Below are positions 1-7,623 of a DNA stretch of 64,000 nt, one piece after another (position 1 is the first letter of the stretch; each line of letters starts with the position of its first letter). The notes below the pieces were generated by a model. It was not told where the DNA came from, searched no databases, and saw only the letters and a program-made list of their open reading frames with translations. A program made the translations under genes and the position numbers. Where the stretch lies: positions 1-64,000 of the forward strand of contig NZ_RDBL01000010.1 of assembly GCF_008042035.1 (NCBI RefSeq). Reading direction: 5' to 3'. The DNA is from Streptomyces sp. col6 (lineage in GTDB: Bacteria > Actinomycetota > Actinomycetes > Streptomycetales > Streptomycetaceae).

Positions 1-29
1 AGGGTGTGTTCGGGGCGAGGTTCGGGCAT
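1..29 (-). CDS. 5' end of an unidentified gene (partial)
   Basis: An ATG at 29 on the minus strand is preceded by a perfect GGAGG (complement of 36-40) six bases upstream. The frame stays open to the window edge and gives MPEPRPEHT. It would be the gene after the two sugar permeases in the same operon, 33 bases past the MalG-type stop, a slot often filled by a glycoside hydrolase. Too little is present to assign a function. An in-frame ATG at 59 is a weaker alternative start. Confidence 0.45.
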
Positions 30-62
30 GCGGGGCCTCCGGGAGGGGAGCTGGGGCATCGG

Positions 63-905
63 TCAGCCCTTGACGGCGCCGGCGGCGAAGCCGGAGGTGA
101 CATGGCGCTGGAGCAGCAGGAAGACCACCAGCGCGGGCAGGGCGAACAGGGTGGAGGCGGCCATCGTGGCGCCCCAGTCGGTGCCGAAGGTGTTCTGGAA
201 CGAGGACAGCCAGACCGGCAGGGTGCGGCTGTCCTGGTGCTTGATGATCAGGAAGTTGGCGTACGCGAACTCGTTCCAGGCGGTGATGAAGCCGAACAGC
301 GAGGTGGCCATCAGACCCGGCGCGAGCAGCGGCAGCGCCACCTTCCGGAAGGCGCTGGTCCTGGTGCAGCCGTCGACCTGCGCGGCCTCCTCCAGCTCCG
401 GCGGGATCGTCCCGATGAAGCCGCGCAGCACGATCACCGAGAACGGCAGCGTCACCATGAAGTAGACGAGGGTCAGGGTGGGCAGCCGGTCCAGCATGTC
501 CGTGTCGCGGGAGATGATGTAGATGGGAATGATCAGCGACTCCCAGGGCGCCATCTGCGCGATGAACACCATGAGCATGAACTGCCGCCGCCCCTTCCAG
601 CGCAGCCGGGCCACCGCGTACGCCGAGGCCAGCGCGACCACCAGGGCCAGCAGGATCGAACTCACTGTCACCAGAAGGCTGTTGCGCCAGAACATCCCGA
701 AGCCGTCGGCCTGTACGGCGGTACGGAAGTGGTCGAGGGTCCAGGTGTGCGGGAAGAGCTGCGGGTCGGTCGACTGGATGTCCTTGGACGGCTTGAACGC
801 GGTCGAGATCATCCAGTACACGGGGAACAGACAGACCAGGACGGTCAGCGTGGCGGCGGCGTTCAGCGGCAGCCGCCGCAGACGCGCGGTACGGGCACGG
901 CTCAT
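63..905 (-). CDS. Sugar ABC transporter permease, MalG type
   Basis: This 280-aa inner-membrane subunit is the second permease of a carbohydrate importer of the CUT1 family. It has six predicted membrane segments, the first right after a basic N-terminus (about residues 12-32). The cytoplasmic EAA loop EEAAQVDGCTRTSAFRKVAL contacts the ATPase, and the C-terminus ends in GAVKG as is usual for MalG-like proteins. Its ATG overlaps the stop of the upstream permease by four bases (ATGA), so the two are translationally coupled. No ATPase gene is nearby; streptomycete CUT1 importers commonly share the MsiK ATPase encoded elsewhere. The substrate cannot be read from sequence. Confidence 0.93.
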   Translation of the reverse strand: MSRARTARLRRLPLNAAATLTVLVCLFPVYWMISTAFKPSKDIQSTDPQLFPHTWTLDHFRTAVQADGFGMFWRNSLLVTVSSILLALVVALASAYAVARLRWKGRRQFMLMVFIAQMAPWESLIIPIYIISRDTDMLDRLPTLTLVYFMVTLPFSVIVLRGFIGTIPPELEEAAQVDGCTRTSAFRKVALPLLAPGLMATSLFGFITAWNEFAYANFLIIKHQDSRTLPVWLSSFQNTFGTDWGATMAASTLFALPALVVFLLLQRHVTSGFAAGAVKG

Positions 906-1888
906 CGGATCTCGTCCTCCTGGCGGAGCATCTGGCGGAAGTAGAGGACGAGCACCCCGGACATCAGGACCACGGTGACCATCGAGGCGGCCGAGCCCAG
1001 GTCGTAACGCTGGCCGGCGAGCGCGGTCTGCACCGCGTACACGGGCAGGATCGTGGTGGCGTCACCGGGGCCGCCCCGGGTCATCACCCAGATCTGGACG
1101 AACGCCTTGAACGTCCAGATCACCTCCAGCGAGAACACCAGCAGGAAGATCGGCCGGAGCACCGGGAGGGTCACCGAGCGGAAGATCCGGGCCGCGCTCG
1201 CCCCGTCCAGCCGCGCCGACTCGTACAGCTCGGCCGGGACCGTGGTCAGCGCGGAGTAGATCGTGATCGCCGCGAACGGCACCGACTGCCACACGACCAG
1301 CAGCACCAGGATGGAGAAGGCGGCGGTGCCGTGCGCGAACCACGGATAGCGGTCGAACGAGGAGAAGCCCGCACCGGTCAGCAGATGGTTGACGATGCCG
1401 AACTCGGAGTGGAACAGCCACTGGAAGACCGTGGTGGCCGCGATCACCGGCATGGCCCAGGCCAGCACCAGCGAACTGAGCACCACCGTCCGGGCGATCT
1501 TGCCCAGCCGCTCGGTCATCAGGGCGACCAGCGTCGCGATCGCCATGATCAGGACCACGTTGACCGCCATGAACAGAAAGGTGCGCCGGACCACCTCCCA
1601 GAACCGCGGATCGGTCAGCAGCGTGCGGTAGTTGCGCAGCCCGACGAACTCCGCATCCCCCGTGATCAGCTGCCGCAGCCGGAAGTCCTGGAGCGAGATC
1701 AGGACCGCCCGCAGCAGCGGATAGACCAGCAGGTAGAGCATGCCGCCGACCGCCGGAGCGATCAGGGCGTACGGCCACAGGCCGCGCGGTTCCCCGGACC
1801 GCCGCCGGCGGGGCGGCGGTCCGGACGTGCCGGGAACGGCCCGGCGCTTGGGACTGGGGGGTGCGGTCCGTTCCCGGATGACCGACAC
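902..1888 (-). CDS. Sugar ABC transporter permease, MalF type
   Basis: This 328-aa permease is the partner of the MalG-type protein encoded just downstream. A proline- and arginine-rich cytoplasmic N-terminus (residues 1-35) is followed by six membrane segments. The EAA loop reads ESARLDGASAARIFRSVTL. It starts at GTG 1888 with a strong GAGAGGAGG ribosome site six bases before it. It lies 46 bases downstream of the binding-protein gene, giving the order binding protein - MalF - MalG in one operon. The family is clear; the sugar is not. Confidence 0.93.
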   Translation of the reverse strand: MSVIRERTAPPSPKRRAVPGTSGPPPRRRRSGEPRGLWPYALIAPAVGGMLYLLVYPLLRAVLISLQDFRLRQLITGDAEFVGLRNYRTLLTDPRFWEVVRRTFLFMAVNVVLIMAIATLVALMTERLGKIARTVVLSSLVLAWAMPVIAATTVFQWLFHSEFGIVNHLLTGAGFSSFDRYPWFAHGTAAFSILVLLVVWQSVPFAAITIYSALTTVPAELYESARLDGASAARIFRSVTLPVLRPIFLLVFSLEVIWTFKAFVQIWVMTRGGPGDATTILPVYAVQTALAGQRYDLGSAASMVTVVLMSGVLVLYFRQMLRQEDEIR

Positions 1889-1934
1889 GGCACGCCTCCT
1901 CTCGGGGGTCTGGACGGATGAGCGGATGGGGGGA

Positions 1935-3203
1935 TCAGGAACCGGAGTTCATGGCCCGGGTGATGTCGGCGGACGCCTTGGCGGCCTCCTTCGCCGGGTC
2001 GCCACCCGTGAGGACGGCGGTCATGTAGTCCTTGATCGGGTTCTCCGCCTCGACCGCCGCCCAGCTCGGGGTGTTGGGCGTGGCGTGGCCGTTCGCGGCG
2101 CCGACCGCCATCGCGGCCGCGCCCGGGTCGCCGGCCACCGCGGAGGCGAGAGTGGTCCGGTTCGGCACGTAGCTCATGGCGACGGCGAGCTTCTTCTGCC
2201 AGGCGTCACCGGTGAGTTCCTTGATGAAGGTGAGCGCGGCGTCCTGCTTGCCGGACGCGGTGGGGATCACCAGATCGGAGCCGCCGGTGAAGACGGCTCC
2301 CGGGGTGTCCGCCGTCTTGCCGGGGATCGGGAAGAAGCCGAGCTTCCCCTTGAGGTCCGGGTTCTTCTCGATGACCACGTTGGCGCCGCCCGGGGTGGAG
2401 ATGACCTGGGCGACCTTGCCCTGGGCCATCACATCGGCCTGCGGCGGGTCGGCCTCGTCGGCGTCCTTGGGGCCCTTGCCGAGCGCCTGGAGCTTCCCGT
2501 AGAACTCCATCCCGCGCAGCGCCTCCGGGGTGTCCAGGGCGCCCTTCCACTTCTCCCCGGACTCGGTCGCGAGGTCGCCGCCCTCGTCCCAGACGAAGCC
2601 GGCCAGGGCGTACCAGGTCTGGCCCGGCAGGTAGATGCCCTGGTTGCCGCCCTTGTTGAGCTTCTCGGTGGCGGCGATCCACTGGTCGCGGGTCTTGATG
2701 GTCTTCGCGTCGATACCGGCCTTCTCGAAGAGGTCGGTGCGGTAGATGACCACGCGGTTGGCCGCGTAGTACGGGATGCCGTACTGCTTGCCCTCGTACG
2801 CGCCCGGCTCGGCGAGGCCCTTGAGCCAGTCCTTGCCGTTCAGCTCGTCGACCTTGTCGCTGAGGTCGAGCAGCCCGCCGCTCTCGGCGAACTGGGCCAC
2901 CTGGGTGTTGCCGCTCTCGATGACGTCGGGGGCGTCGTTGCTGGCGAGCGCGGCGGTGATCTTCTCGCCGATGCCGTCCCACTCCTGGATCTGGACCCGG
3001 GCCCGGATGTCGGGGTGCGCCTTCTCGAAGCCCTGGACGAACTCCTTCTGGAACTGCGCCGAGACGCTGTCGCGCATCAGCCAGACGTCGATGCTGGTCC
3101 GGCCGTCACCGGACGCGTCGGACGAGTCGTCGGACGAGCCACAGGCGCTGAGGACGGCGGCCAGCACGAGCGCGGACCCACCGGCAAGCAAGCGGTACTT
3201 CAC
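1935..3203 (-). CDS. Sugar-binding lipoprotein of ABC importer
   Basis: A 422-aa extracellular solute-binding protein (family 1). It has a lipoprotein signal peptide with lipobox LSAC, so Cys21 would be acylated and the protein anchored outside the membrane, delivering sugar to the two downstream permeases. The mature part begins with a Ser/Asp/Gly linker followed by a bilobal SBP fold. The GTG start at 3203 has AGAGG about seven bases upstream. It is the first gene of its operon and divergent from a GntR regulator, with shared repeat motifs in between, so it is probably repressed by that regulator until the cognate sugar is present. Confidence 0.92.
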   Translation of the reverse strand: MKYRLLAGGSALVLAAVLSACGSSDDSSDASGDGRTSIDVWLMRDSVSAQFQKEFVQGFEKAHPDIRARVQIQEWDGIGEKITAALASNDAPDVIESGNTQVAQFAESGGLLDLSDKVDELNGKDWLKGLAEPGAYEGKQYGIPYYAANRVVIYRTDLFEKAGIDAKTIKTRDQWIAATEKLNKGGNQGIYLPGQTWYALAGFVWDEGGDLATESGEKWKGALDTPEALRGMEFYGKLQALGKGPKDADEADPPQADVMAQGKVAQVISTPGGANVVIEKNPDLKGKLGFFPIPGKTADTPGAVFTGGSDLVIPTASGKQDAALTFIKELTGDAWQKKLAVAMSYVPNRTTLASAVAGDPGAAAMAVGAANGHATPNTPSWAAVEAENPIKDYMTAVLTGGDPAKEAAKASADITRAMNSGS

Positions 3204-3231
3204 GGTTCACCTCTGGGAGAACAGGACCTGA

Positions 3232-3245
3232 CCACCTGACCAGTG
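3232..3245. promoter_or_regulatory. Candidate GntR operator, copy 1 (near binding-protein gene)
   Basis: The 14-mer CCACCTGACCAGTG lies 29 bases upstream of the sugar-binding-protein start and recurs exactly at 3387-3400 near the regulator. TGACCAGT resembles half-sites of HutC-type GntR regulators. The exact duplication at both ends of the divergent intergenic region is seen directly. Binding by the adjacent GntR protein is inferred. Confidence 0.55.
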
Positions 3246-3355
3246 AAGGCCGCTGGACAGCTCACCTCTTGTTGGTGGATGAAGGTGGCATAGACCTTTG
3301 GGAGCGTCAACCCCCTTGGTATCAAGGGATTTTTGCGATCTTCCGGAAAGACTGC

Positions 3356-3386
3356 TTGGAACCCGGAGTGCGATTGCGGTTACAAT
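3356..3386 (+). promoter_or_regulatory. Candidate promoter of the GntR gene
   Basis: TTGGAA at 3356-3361 and TACAAT at 3381-3386 could be -35 and -10 elements, separated by a rather long 19 bases. The second copy of the 14-bp repeat starts right after the -10, a position suited to autorepression. Proposed from sequence only. Confidence 0.35.
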
Positions 3387-3400
3387 CCACCTGACCAGTG
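3387..3400. promoter_or_regulatory. Candidate GntR operator, copy 2 (near regulator)
   Basis: Second exact copy of CCACCTGACCAGTG. The next base is G, so CCAC...GTGG forms the ends of an imperfect palindrome over 3387-3401. It sits directly after the putative -10 of the regulator gene and about 65 bases before its start codon. Confidence 0.55.
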
Positions 3401-3464
3401 GCCAAGTTGGTTCGCCCGATCGGGCAAGTGGTCAAGGAATCAGGACGTCAGGAGGGGGCAGCAC

Positions 3465-4304
3465 ATGGACGCCGACGCATCGGGGACGGTGCTCAAACGG
3501 GAGCGGGCCCGTGACGCCATCCTGGAACTGATCGAGTCCCGGCGCCCCGGTGACGCCATCCCCTCGGAGCGGTCCCTGTGCGCCACGCTCGGCGTCTCCC
3601 GCCCCACGCTGCGCGCCGCCGTCGACGAGCTGGTGGCCGCCGGGCTGCTGGTGCGCGAGCACGGCCGGGGCATGTTCGTCGCGCCCGAGAAGATCACCCA
3701 GGAGCTGATATCGGCCGACCTCGCCCTGTCGGTCCCGCAGGCGGCCGGGGCCTGGTCGAGCCGGCTGCTGGAGTTCACCACGCTCCAGGCCGGCGCCCGG
3801 GTCGGCCGCAAGCTGCGCATGTCACCGGCCGCCGACATCGTGTACGTCGCCCGGCTGCGCCTCGTCGACGGCGCCCCCATGGCCATCGAGCATCTGCACA
3901 TCCGTGCGGAACTGGTGCCCGGACTCTCCGCCGAGGAGCTGGAGAACGGCGACCTGTACGAGCACCTGCGCGAGCGGCACGACGTGCACGTCCACGAAGC
4001 GGTCCAGGCCATCGAGCCGACCGTGGTGACCCGGGCCGAGGCCCGTCTCCTGGACGTGCCGGAACTCTCCCCGGCCCTGCTCTTCGAGCGGCTGACCTCG
4101 GACACCACGGGCCGCCCCGTCGAGTACGTGCACTCGCTCTACCGGGGCGACCGCTACCGCATCGTCTCCCGGCTGGCGCTCGGCCCGGCCGCGGCCGTGG
4201 AGCCGGTGGAGGGCGGCCACCATCCGGGCATCCCGCCGGGCGACTTCGCGCAGCGCGAGCCGATCACGTCCTCGACGCGGGGGGACATCCAGTCCGGGGA
4301 CTGA
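3465..4304 (+). CDS. GntR-family regulator (HutC subfamily, UTRA domain)
   Basis: A 279-aa transcription factor. Residues about 5-75 form the winged helix-turn-helix (RARDAILELI, SERSLCATLGVSRPTLRAAVDELVAAGLL). Residues about 85-245 form a UTRA effector-binding domain, typically sensing a sugar or sugar phosphate. ATG 3465 was chosen because GGAGGGGG at 3451-3458 is spaced correctly and the HTH begins at once; the frame is open further upstream but without family similarity. It is divergent from the sugar importer, and 14-bp direct repeats occur at both ends of the shared intergenic region. It is probably a local repressor of the importer operon and of itself. Confidence 0.9.
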   Translation: MDADASGTVLKRERARDAILELIESRRPGDAIPSERSLCATLGVSRPTLRAAVDELVAAGLLVREHGRGMFVAPEKITQELISADLALSVPQAAGAWSSRLLEFTTLQAGARVGRKLRMSPAADIVYVARLRLVDGAPMAIEHLHIRAELVPGLSAEELENGDLYEHLRERHDVHVHEAVQAIEPTVVTRAEARLLDVPELSPALLFERLTSDTTGRPVEYVHSLYRGDRYRIVSRLALGPAAAVEPVEGGHHPGIPPGDFAQREPITSSTRGDIQSGD

Positions 4305-4467
4305 GGGGGAGGGCGGGGCGGTGGCCCGCCGTGCGCAGAGCCTCGCCGCCCAGGGGCGCCATCGCGTTGCGCCCTGTGCAATGACCGGTGCACCTCTTGC
4401 GGTGGCCCCCGGGGAGGGCCACTGTGGCTGACACATCCGACGCTACCGACCCCACGAGGTGCCTCGC

Positions 4468-4875
4468 ATGACGTCCCCCACCAGCCGCCGCACCCTGCTC
4501 GGCGCCCTCCTCGCGGGCGGCGCCCTCGCCGCCGCCCCCAGCCTCCCGCGCCTGCCCTACGACGACCCCGCCACCTACCTCTCCCACCAGCTCTCCTGGC
4601 AGACCTGGCCCTACCAGGCCACCGTCACCCTCCACGAACCCGCCGACGCCGTCGCCGAGCGCCTCTGGCCCGGCATGGGCGTCCTGGAGGCCATCGACCC
4701 ACACACCTGCCTCCTGCGCCTCGGCGCCGACACCATCCCCACCCTGGTCTGGATGATCACCTCCGTGGACGCCGACTTCACGCTCACCCACGGCCCACCG
4801 GAACTCGCCGACGCCCTGCACACCCAGGCCACCCGCTGCCTGAACGCCGTCCAAGGGCCCCCGCACACCACCTGA
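4468..4875 (+). pseudogene. Tat-signal fused to the tail of a WYL-type regulator
   Basis: This 135-aa frame starts at ATG 4468 with GAGG eight bases before it. Residues 1-27 look like a Tat signal peptide (SRRTLLG followed by a hydrophobic Ala/Leu/Gly run). From about residue 28 (RLPYDDPATYL) to the end it instead resembles the C-terminal part of YafY/WYL transcription factors, which normally follows an N-terminal HTH and the WYL core: Pro-Tyr-Gln-Ala-Thr-Val, a CLLRLG strand and the closing GPPELADAL. A cytoplasmic regulator tail behind an export signal makes no obvious sense, so I read it as an in-frame deletion fusion and a likely relic. A functional small secreted protein is the alternative. 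Confidence 0.55.
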
Positions 4876-4943
4876 CAACCTGAGCACGGCCCATGCCGAG
4901 GTGCTCGGAGTGCCGCGACCGCACGAAGAAGGGCCGGCACCCC

Positions 4944-5477
4944 TCACCCGCCACCGTCATGCGGATGCTGCGCGTGCCCTGTCCGTAGCCAAGGCACGGA
5001 CCGGGGCTTGCCGCGTACTGCGGCGAGTTCGGCCTCGAGCGGGTTCGGGGGTACCACGAGGACGGGGCAGACCGCGTGGGTCAGGCAGTAGCGGGCCGCC
5101 GGCGCTCTCAGCCCGGGGAGCCATCTGCCGCGTGTGCCCGTACCCACGACCAAGAGGTCGTCGGTCGACTCGGCGGCTTCGACGAGTACTGCTCCCGGTT
5201 CGCCGCGCATGGCGAGCGCGGACAGGGGGACGCAGGGCTTCGCGACGGCGAACGCACCGCTGAGAACTGCACACAGCTCTCCGACAGCAGCCTCCTCGCA
5301 CTCCCGGAGCAGGTCGGGGCCATGGACCGTGCGGCTGCCCAGTCCACCGCCGGGCAGTTGCCAGGCCAGCACGGCGCACAGGGCGGCGTCGCGTTCCTGA
5401 GCCTCGATGACGGCTCGGTGCAGGGCTGCCAGGCTTCCGGTGGAGCCGCTCACACCGACCACGATTCTCTGCCGCAT
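4944..5477 (-). CDS. Universal stress protein (UspA family)
   Basis: A 177-aa single-domain Usp protein. The N-terminal strand RIVVGVSGSTGS and the C-terminal ATP-loop region VVGTGTRGRWLPGLR...CPVLVV are diagnostic, though the loop is less canonical than G-x2-G-x9-G(S/T). A C-terminal extension of about 35 residues is not typical of the fold. ATG 5477 places the first beta strand at residue 4; an in-frame ATG at 5516 would only add a tail without similarity. It is monocistronic, convergent with the WYL relic and divergent from the SAV_915-like gene. A general stress or dormancy role is inferred from the family. Confidence 0.85.
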   Translation of the reverse strand: MRQRIVVGVSGSTGSLAALHRAVIEAQERDAALCAVLAWQLPGGGLGSRTVHGPDLLRECEEAAVGELCAVLSGAFAVAKPCVPLSALAMRGEPGAVLVEAAESTDDLLVVGTGTRGRWLPGLRAPAARYCLTHAVCPVLVVPPNPLEAELAAVRGKPRSVPWLRTGHAQHPHDGGG

Positions 5478-5676
5478 TGTCCAGTCCCCCCATCGGTTCA
5501 CTGTTCCGGATTTCATTGAACGGTGGCCGTCGTGCCGTGGGTGTCAGCGATCCGTATGGACTCGTCCCCCGCCGTCAGAGTCGCGTCAGGCGACAGGGCG
5601 GTGCGAGCCGTGACGGGCATAGCTTCGACGTCAGGCGCCGGGCAGTTGCCCGGCGCGGGCGCCTTGGAGGAATGCC

Positions 5677-6006
5677 ATGTGTCTCTTCTCGTACGACGAT
5701 GATCCCGACCCCGATGAACAGGCCCTGGCCGGGCTGCTCCTGTACGTGCCCGTCCGGCCGGAGGGCGCGGGCTCCGTGCTGAGACTGTTCCGTACACCGC
5801 TGGGGGAGCGCACCGCCGTCGGGTTCACCCGCCGGGACCTGATGATCGCGACGCTGGGTCCGGGCCAGCAGGCGATGGTGCTCGCCGAGCCGGCCCTGCG
5901 CGCGTTGACGGTGCCCCTGGGGGTCGGCCGGCTTGTCGTCGACCCCGTCCTCTCGGCTCGGGCGGTCACCGCGGAGTCGGTGGACGTGCCCGTCCGCGCG
6001 CTGTGA
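5677..6006 (+). CDS. SAV_915-family protein of unknown function
   Basis: A 109-aa protein starting at ATG 5677, with GGAGG at 5666-5670. The core LLLYVPVRPEGAGSVLRLFRTPLGERTAVGFT followed by a helix and LRALTVPLGVGRLVVDP matches the small SAV_915/SseB-like proteins common in Streptomyces, whose biochemical function is not known. It has no signal peptide or membrane segment. It is followed after 36 bases by the decarboxylase gene, so the two are probably co-transcribed. The N-terminus CLFSYDDDPDPDE is acidic. Confidence 0.75.
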   Translation: MCLFSYDDDPDPDEQALAGLLLYVPVRPEGAGSVLRLFRTPLGERTAVGFTRRDLMIATLGPGQQAMVLAEPALRALTVPLGVGRLVVDPVLSARAVTAESVDVPVRAL

Positions 6007-6042
6007 CCGCGCTCCTTCCCACGCCTGCCCAGGAGTCCCGCC

Positions 6043-7377
6043 ATGTCCGCACCCCTTCTCGCCCGCCTTTCCGCCGGTCCGGACGATCTGACCGTCTGGC
6101 CGGCCTCCACCGCCCGCCTTCCACAGGGCCACGTGAGCGTCGGCGGGGTGTCCCTCGCCGACGTGGCCGACTGCTTCGGCACCCCCGCCTACGTCGTGGA
6201 CGAGGGTGAGATACGCGGACGGTGCCGGATGTACCGGGCGGCCTTTCCGCAGGCTGACGTGGTGTACGCGGCCAAGGCATTCCTGTCCCGGGCCATGGTC
6301 CGGTGGATCGACGAGGAGGGGCTGGGGCTGGACGTCTGTTCCGCCGGCGAGCTCGAACTCGCCCACCTCGCCGGGTTCCCGCCGGAGCGGATGGTGCTGC
6401 ACGGCAACGCCAAGTCACCGCACGACATCGAGACGGCCCTGCGCGTCGGCGTCGGGCGGATCGTCGTCGACAGCCCGTCGGAGATTGCGAGGATCGCCGC
6501 GCTGGTGGGTCCCGCCGGGAGGCAGAAGGTGATGGTACGGGTGGTGCCCGGGGTGTCGGCCGGGGGGCACGAGAAAATACGTACGGGTACGGACCGGCAG
6601 AAGTTCGGCCTGTCTCTCACCGATGGGTCCGCCCAGCATGCCATCGCCCGGGTGCTCGGCCAGTCACAGCTTCAACTCACGGGTCTGCACTGCCACATAG
6701 GCTCCCAGATCACCGACATCAAGCCGTACCTGGTGTCCGTGCGGCGCATGGTCGGCCTGATGGCCCGAATCAAGGACAGTCACGGCGTCACCCTCCCCGA
6801 ACTCGATCTGGGCGGCGGGCACGGGGTCGCCTACCGGCCGGGAGATCCCGCGCTCGACCCGACCGCCCTCGCTCGCCGTCTGAACGCGGACCTCGCCGCG
6901 AGCTGCGCGGTGGCCGGGCTGCCTGTGCCCAGGCTGGCCATCGAGCCGGGGAGGGCGATCGCGGGCCCTGCCGGGGTGGCGCTGTACCGCGTCCTCGCCG
7001 TCAAGCACACCGGCCCGAACATGTTCGTGGCTGTCGACGGTGGCATGAGCGACAACCCCCGGCCCGCCCTGTACGGCGCCCGTTACGCACCCCGTCTGAC
7101 CGGCCGTGTCAGCGGCGCCGAGCCTGTGACGGCCATGGTCGTGGGGCGGCACTGCGAGGCCGGTGACGTGATCGCGAGCGATGTCCTCCTGCCCGGGGAC
7201 ACACGTTCCGGCGATCTCATCGCCGTGCCCGTGGCGGGTGCCTATCAGGTGTCCATGGCCTCCGCCTACAACCTCGTCGGCCGCCCGCCGGTCGTCGCGG
7301 TGCACGGGGGAGTGGCGCGCCTCCTGATACGGCGAGAGACGCAGGAGGACTTCCAGCGGCGCGATGTCGGCGCATAG
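6043..7377 (+). CDS. lysA: Diaminopimelate decarboxylase (PLP fold type III)
   Basis: A 444-aa alanine-racemase-fold enzyme predicted to convert meso-diaminopimelate to L-lysine with pyridoxal phosphate. The PLP lysine lies in VVYAAKAF, the HIGSQ motif and the glycine loop LDLGGGHG hold the phosphate, and EPGRAI and GRHCEAGD supply active-site residues, the latter the Cys contributed across the dimer. The ATG has AGGAG eight bases upstream. The N-terminal 25 residues (PDDLTVWPAST) are typical of an accessory streptomycete LysA lineage rather than the copy next to hom/thrC. A related substrate cannot be excluded. The neighbouring SAV_915-like gene gives no pathway clue. Confidence 0.85.
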   Translation: MSAPLLARLSAGPDDLTVWPASTARLPQGHVSVGGVSLADVADCFGTPAYVVDEGEIRGRCRMYRAAFPQADVVYAAKAFLSRAMVRWIDEEGLGLDVCSAGELELAHLAGFPPERMVLHGNAKSPHDIETALRVGVGRIVVDSPSEIARIAALVGPAGRQKVMVRVVPGVSAGGHEKIRTGTDRQKFGLSLTDGSAQHAIARVLGQSQLQLTGLHCHIGSQITDIKPYLVSVRRMVGLMARIKDSHGVTLPELDLGGGHGVAYRPGDPALDPTALARRLNADLAASCAVAGLPVPRLAIEPGRAIAGPAGVALYRVLAVKHTGPNMFVAVDGGMSDNPRPALYGARYAPRLTGRVSGAEPVTAMVVGRHCEAGDVIASDVLLPGDTRSGDLIAVPVAGAYQVSMASAYNLVGRPPVVAVHGGVARLLIRRETQEDFQRRDVGA

Positions 7378-7422
7378 GCTCGAAGGGAGGGCAGGACGCT
7401 CCGCGGTCGATGGTCAAAGGTG

Positions 7423-7436
7423 TGGGAGGCCTTCCA
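7423..7436. promoter_or_regulatory. LacI-type operator-like palindrome
   Basis: TGGGAGGCCTTCCA is a near-perfect palindrome between the decarboxylase stop and the LacI gene. It differs from the CG-centred boxes further right by its GGCC centre. Candidate second site for the regulator encoded at 7624. Confidence 0.45.
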
Positions 7437-7579
7437 GCCGGGGCTGCTCGCCGGGCAGCATCCGAGTGTTCCGCCTACGGCACCGGTTGCCTCACGGGTC
7501 CTGCGTCCGGGCTGCTGATCACGTAGTTTCCGGGGCCGGGCCCACCCTCAGTCCCGGTTCGCCGTGCCCACAGGTCACA

Positions 7580-7595
7580 ATGGAAGGGCTTCCAT
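7580..7595. promoter_or_regulatory. Candidate autoregulatory operator of the LacI gene
   Basis: ATGGAAG-GG-CTTCCAT is a perfect 7-bp inverted repeat around a two-base centre, 28 bases before the LacI start codon. LacI/GalR family operators have this layout. An AT-rich run, TAAATT, follows directly. Confidence 0.6.
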
Positions 7596-7623
7596 AAATT
7601 GCTGCGAGGGAAGGCCCACGACC

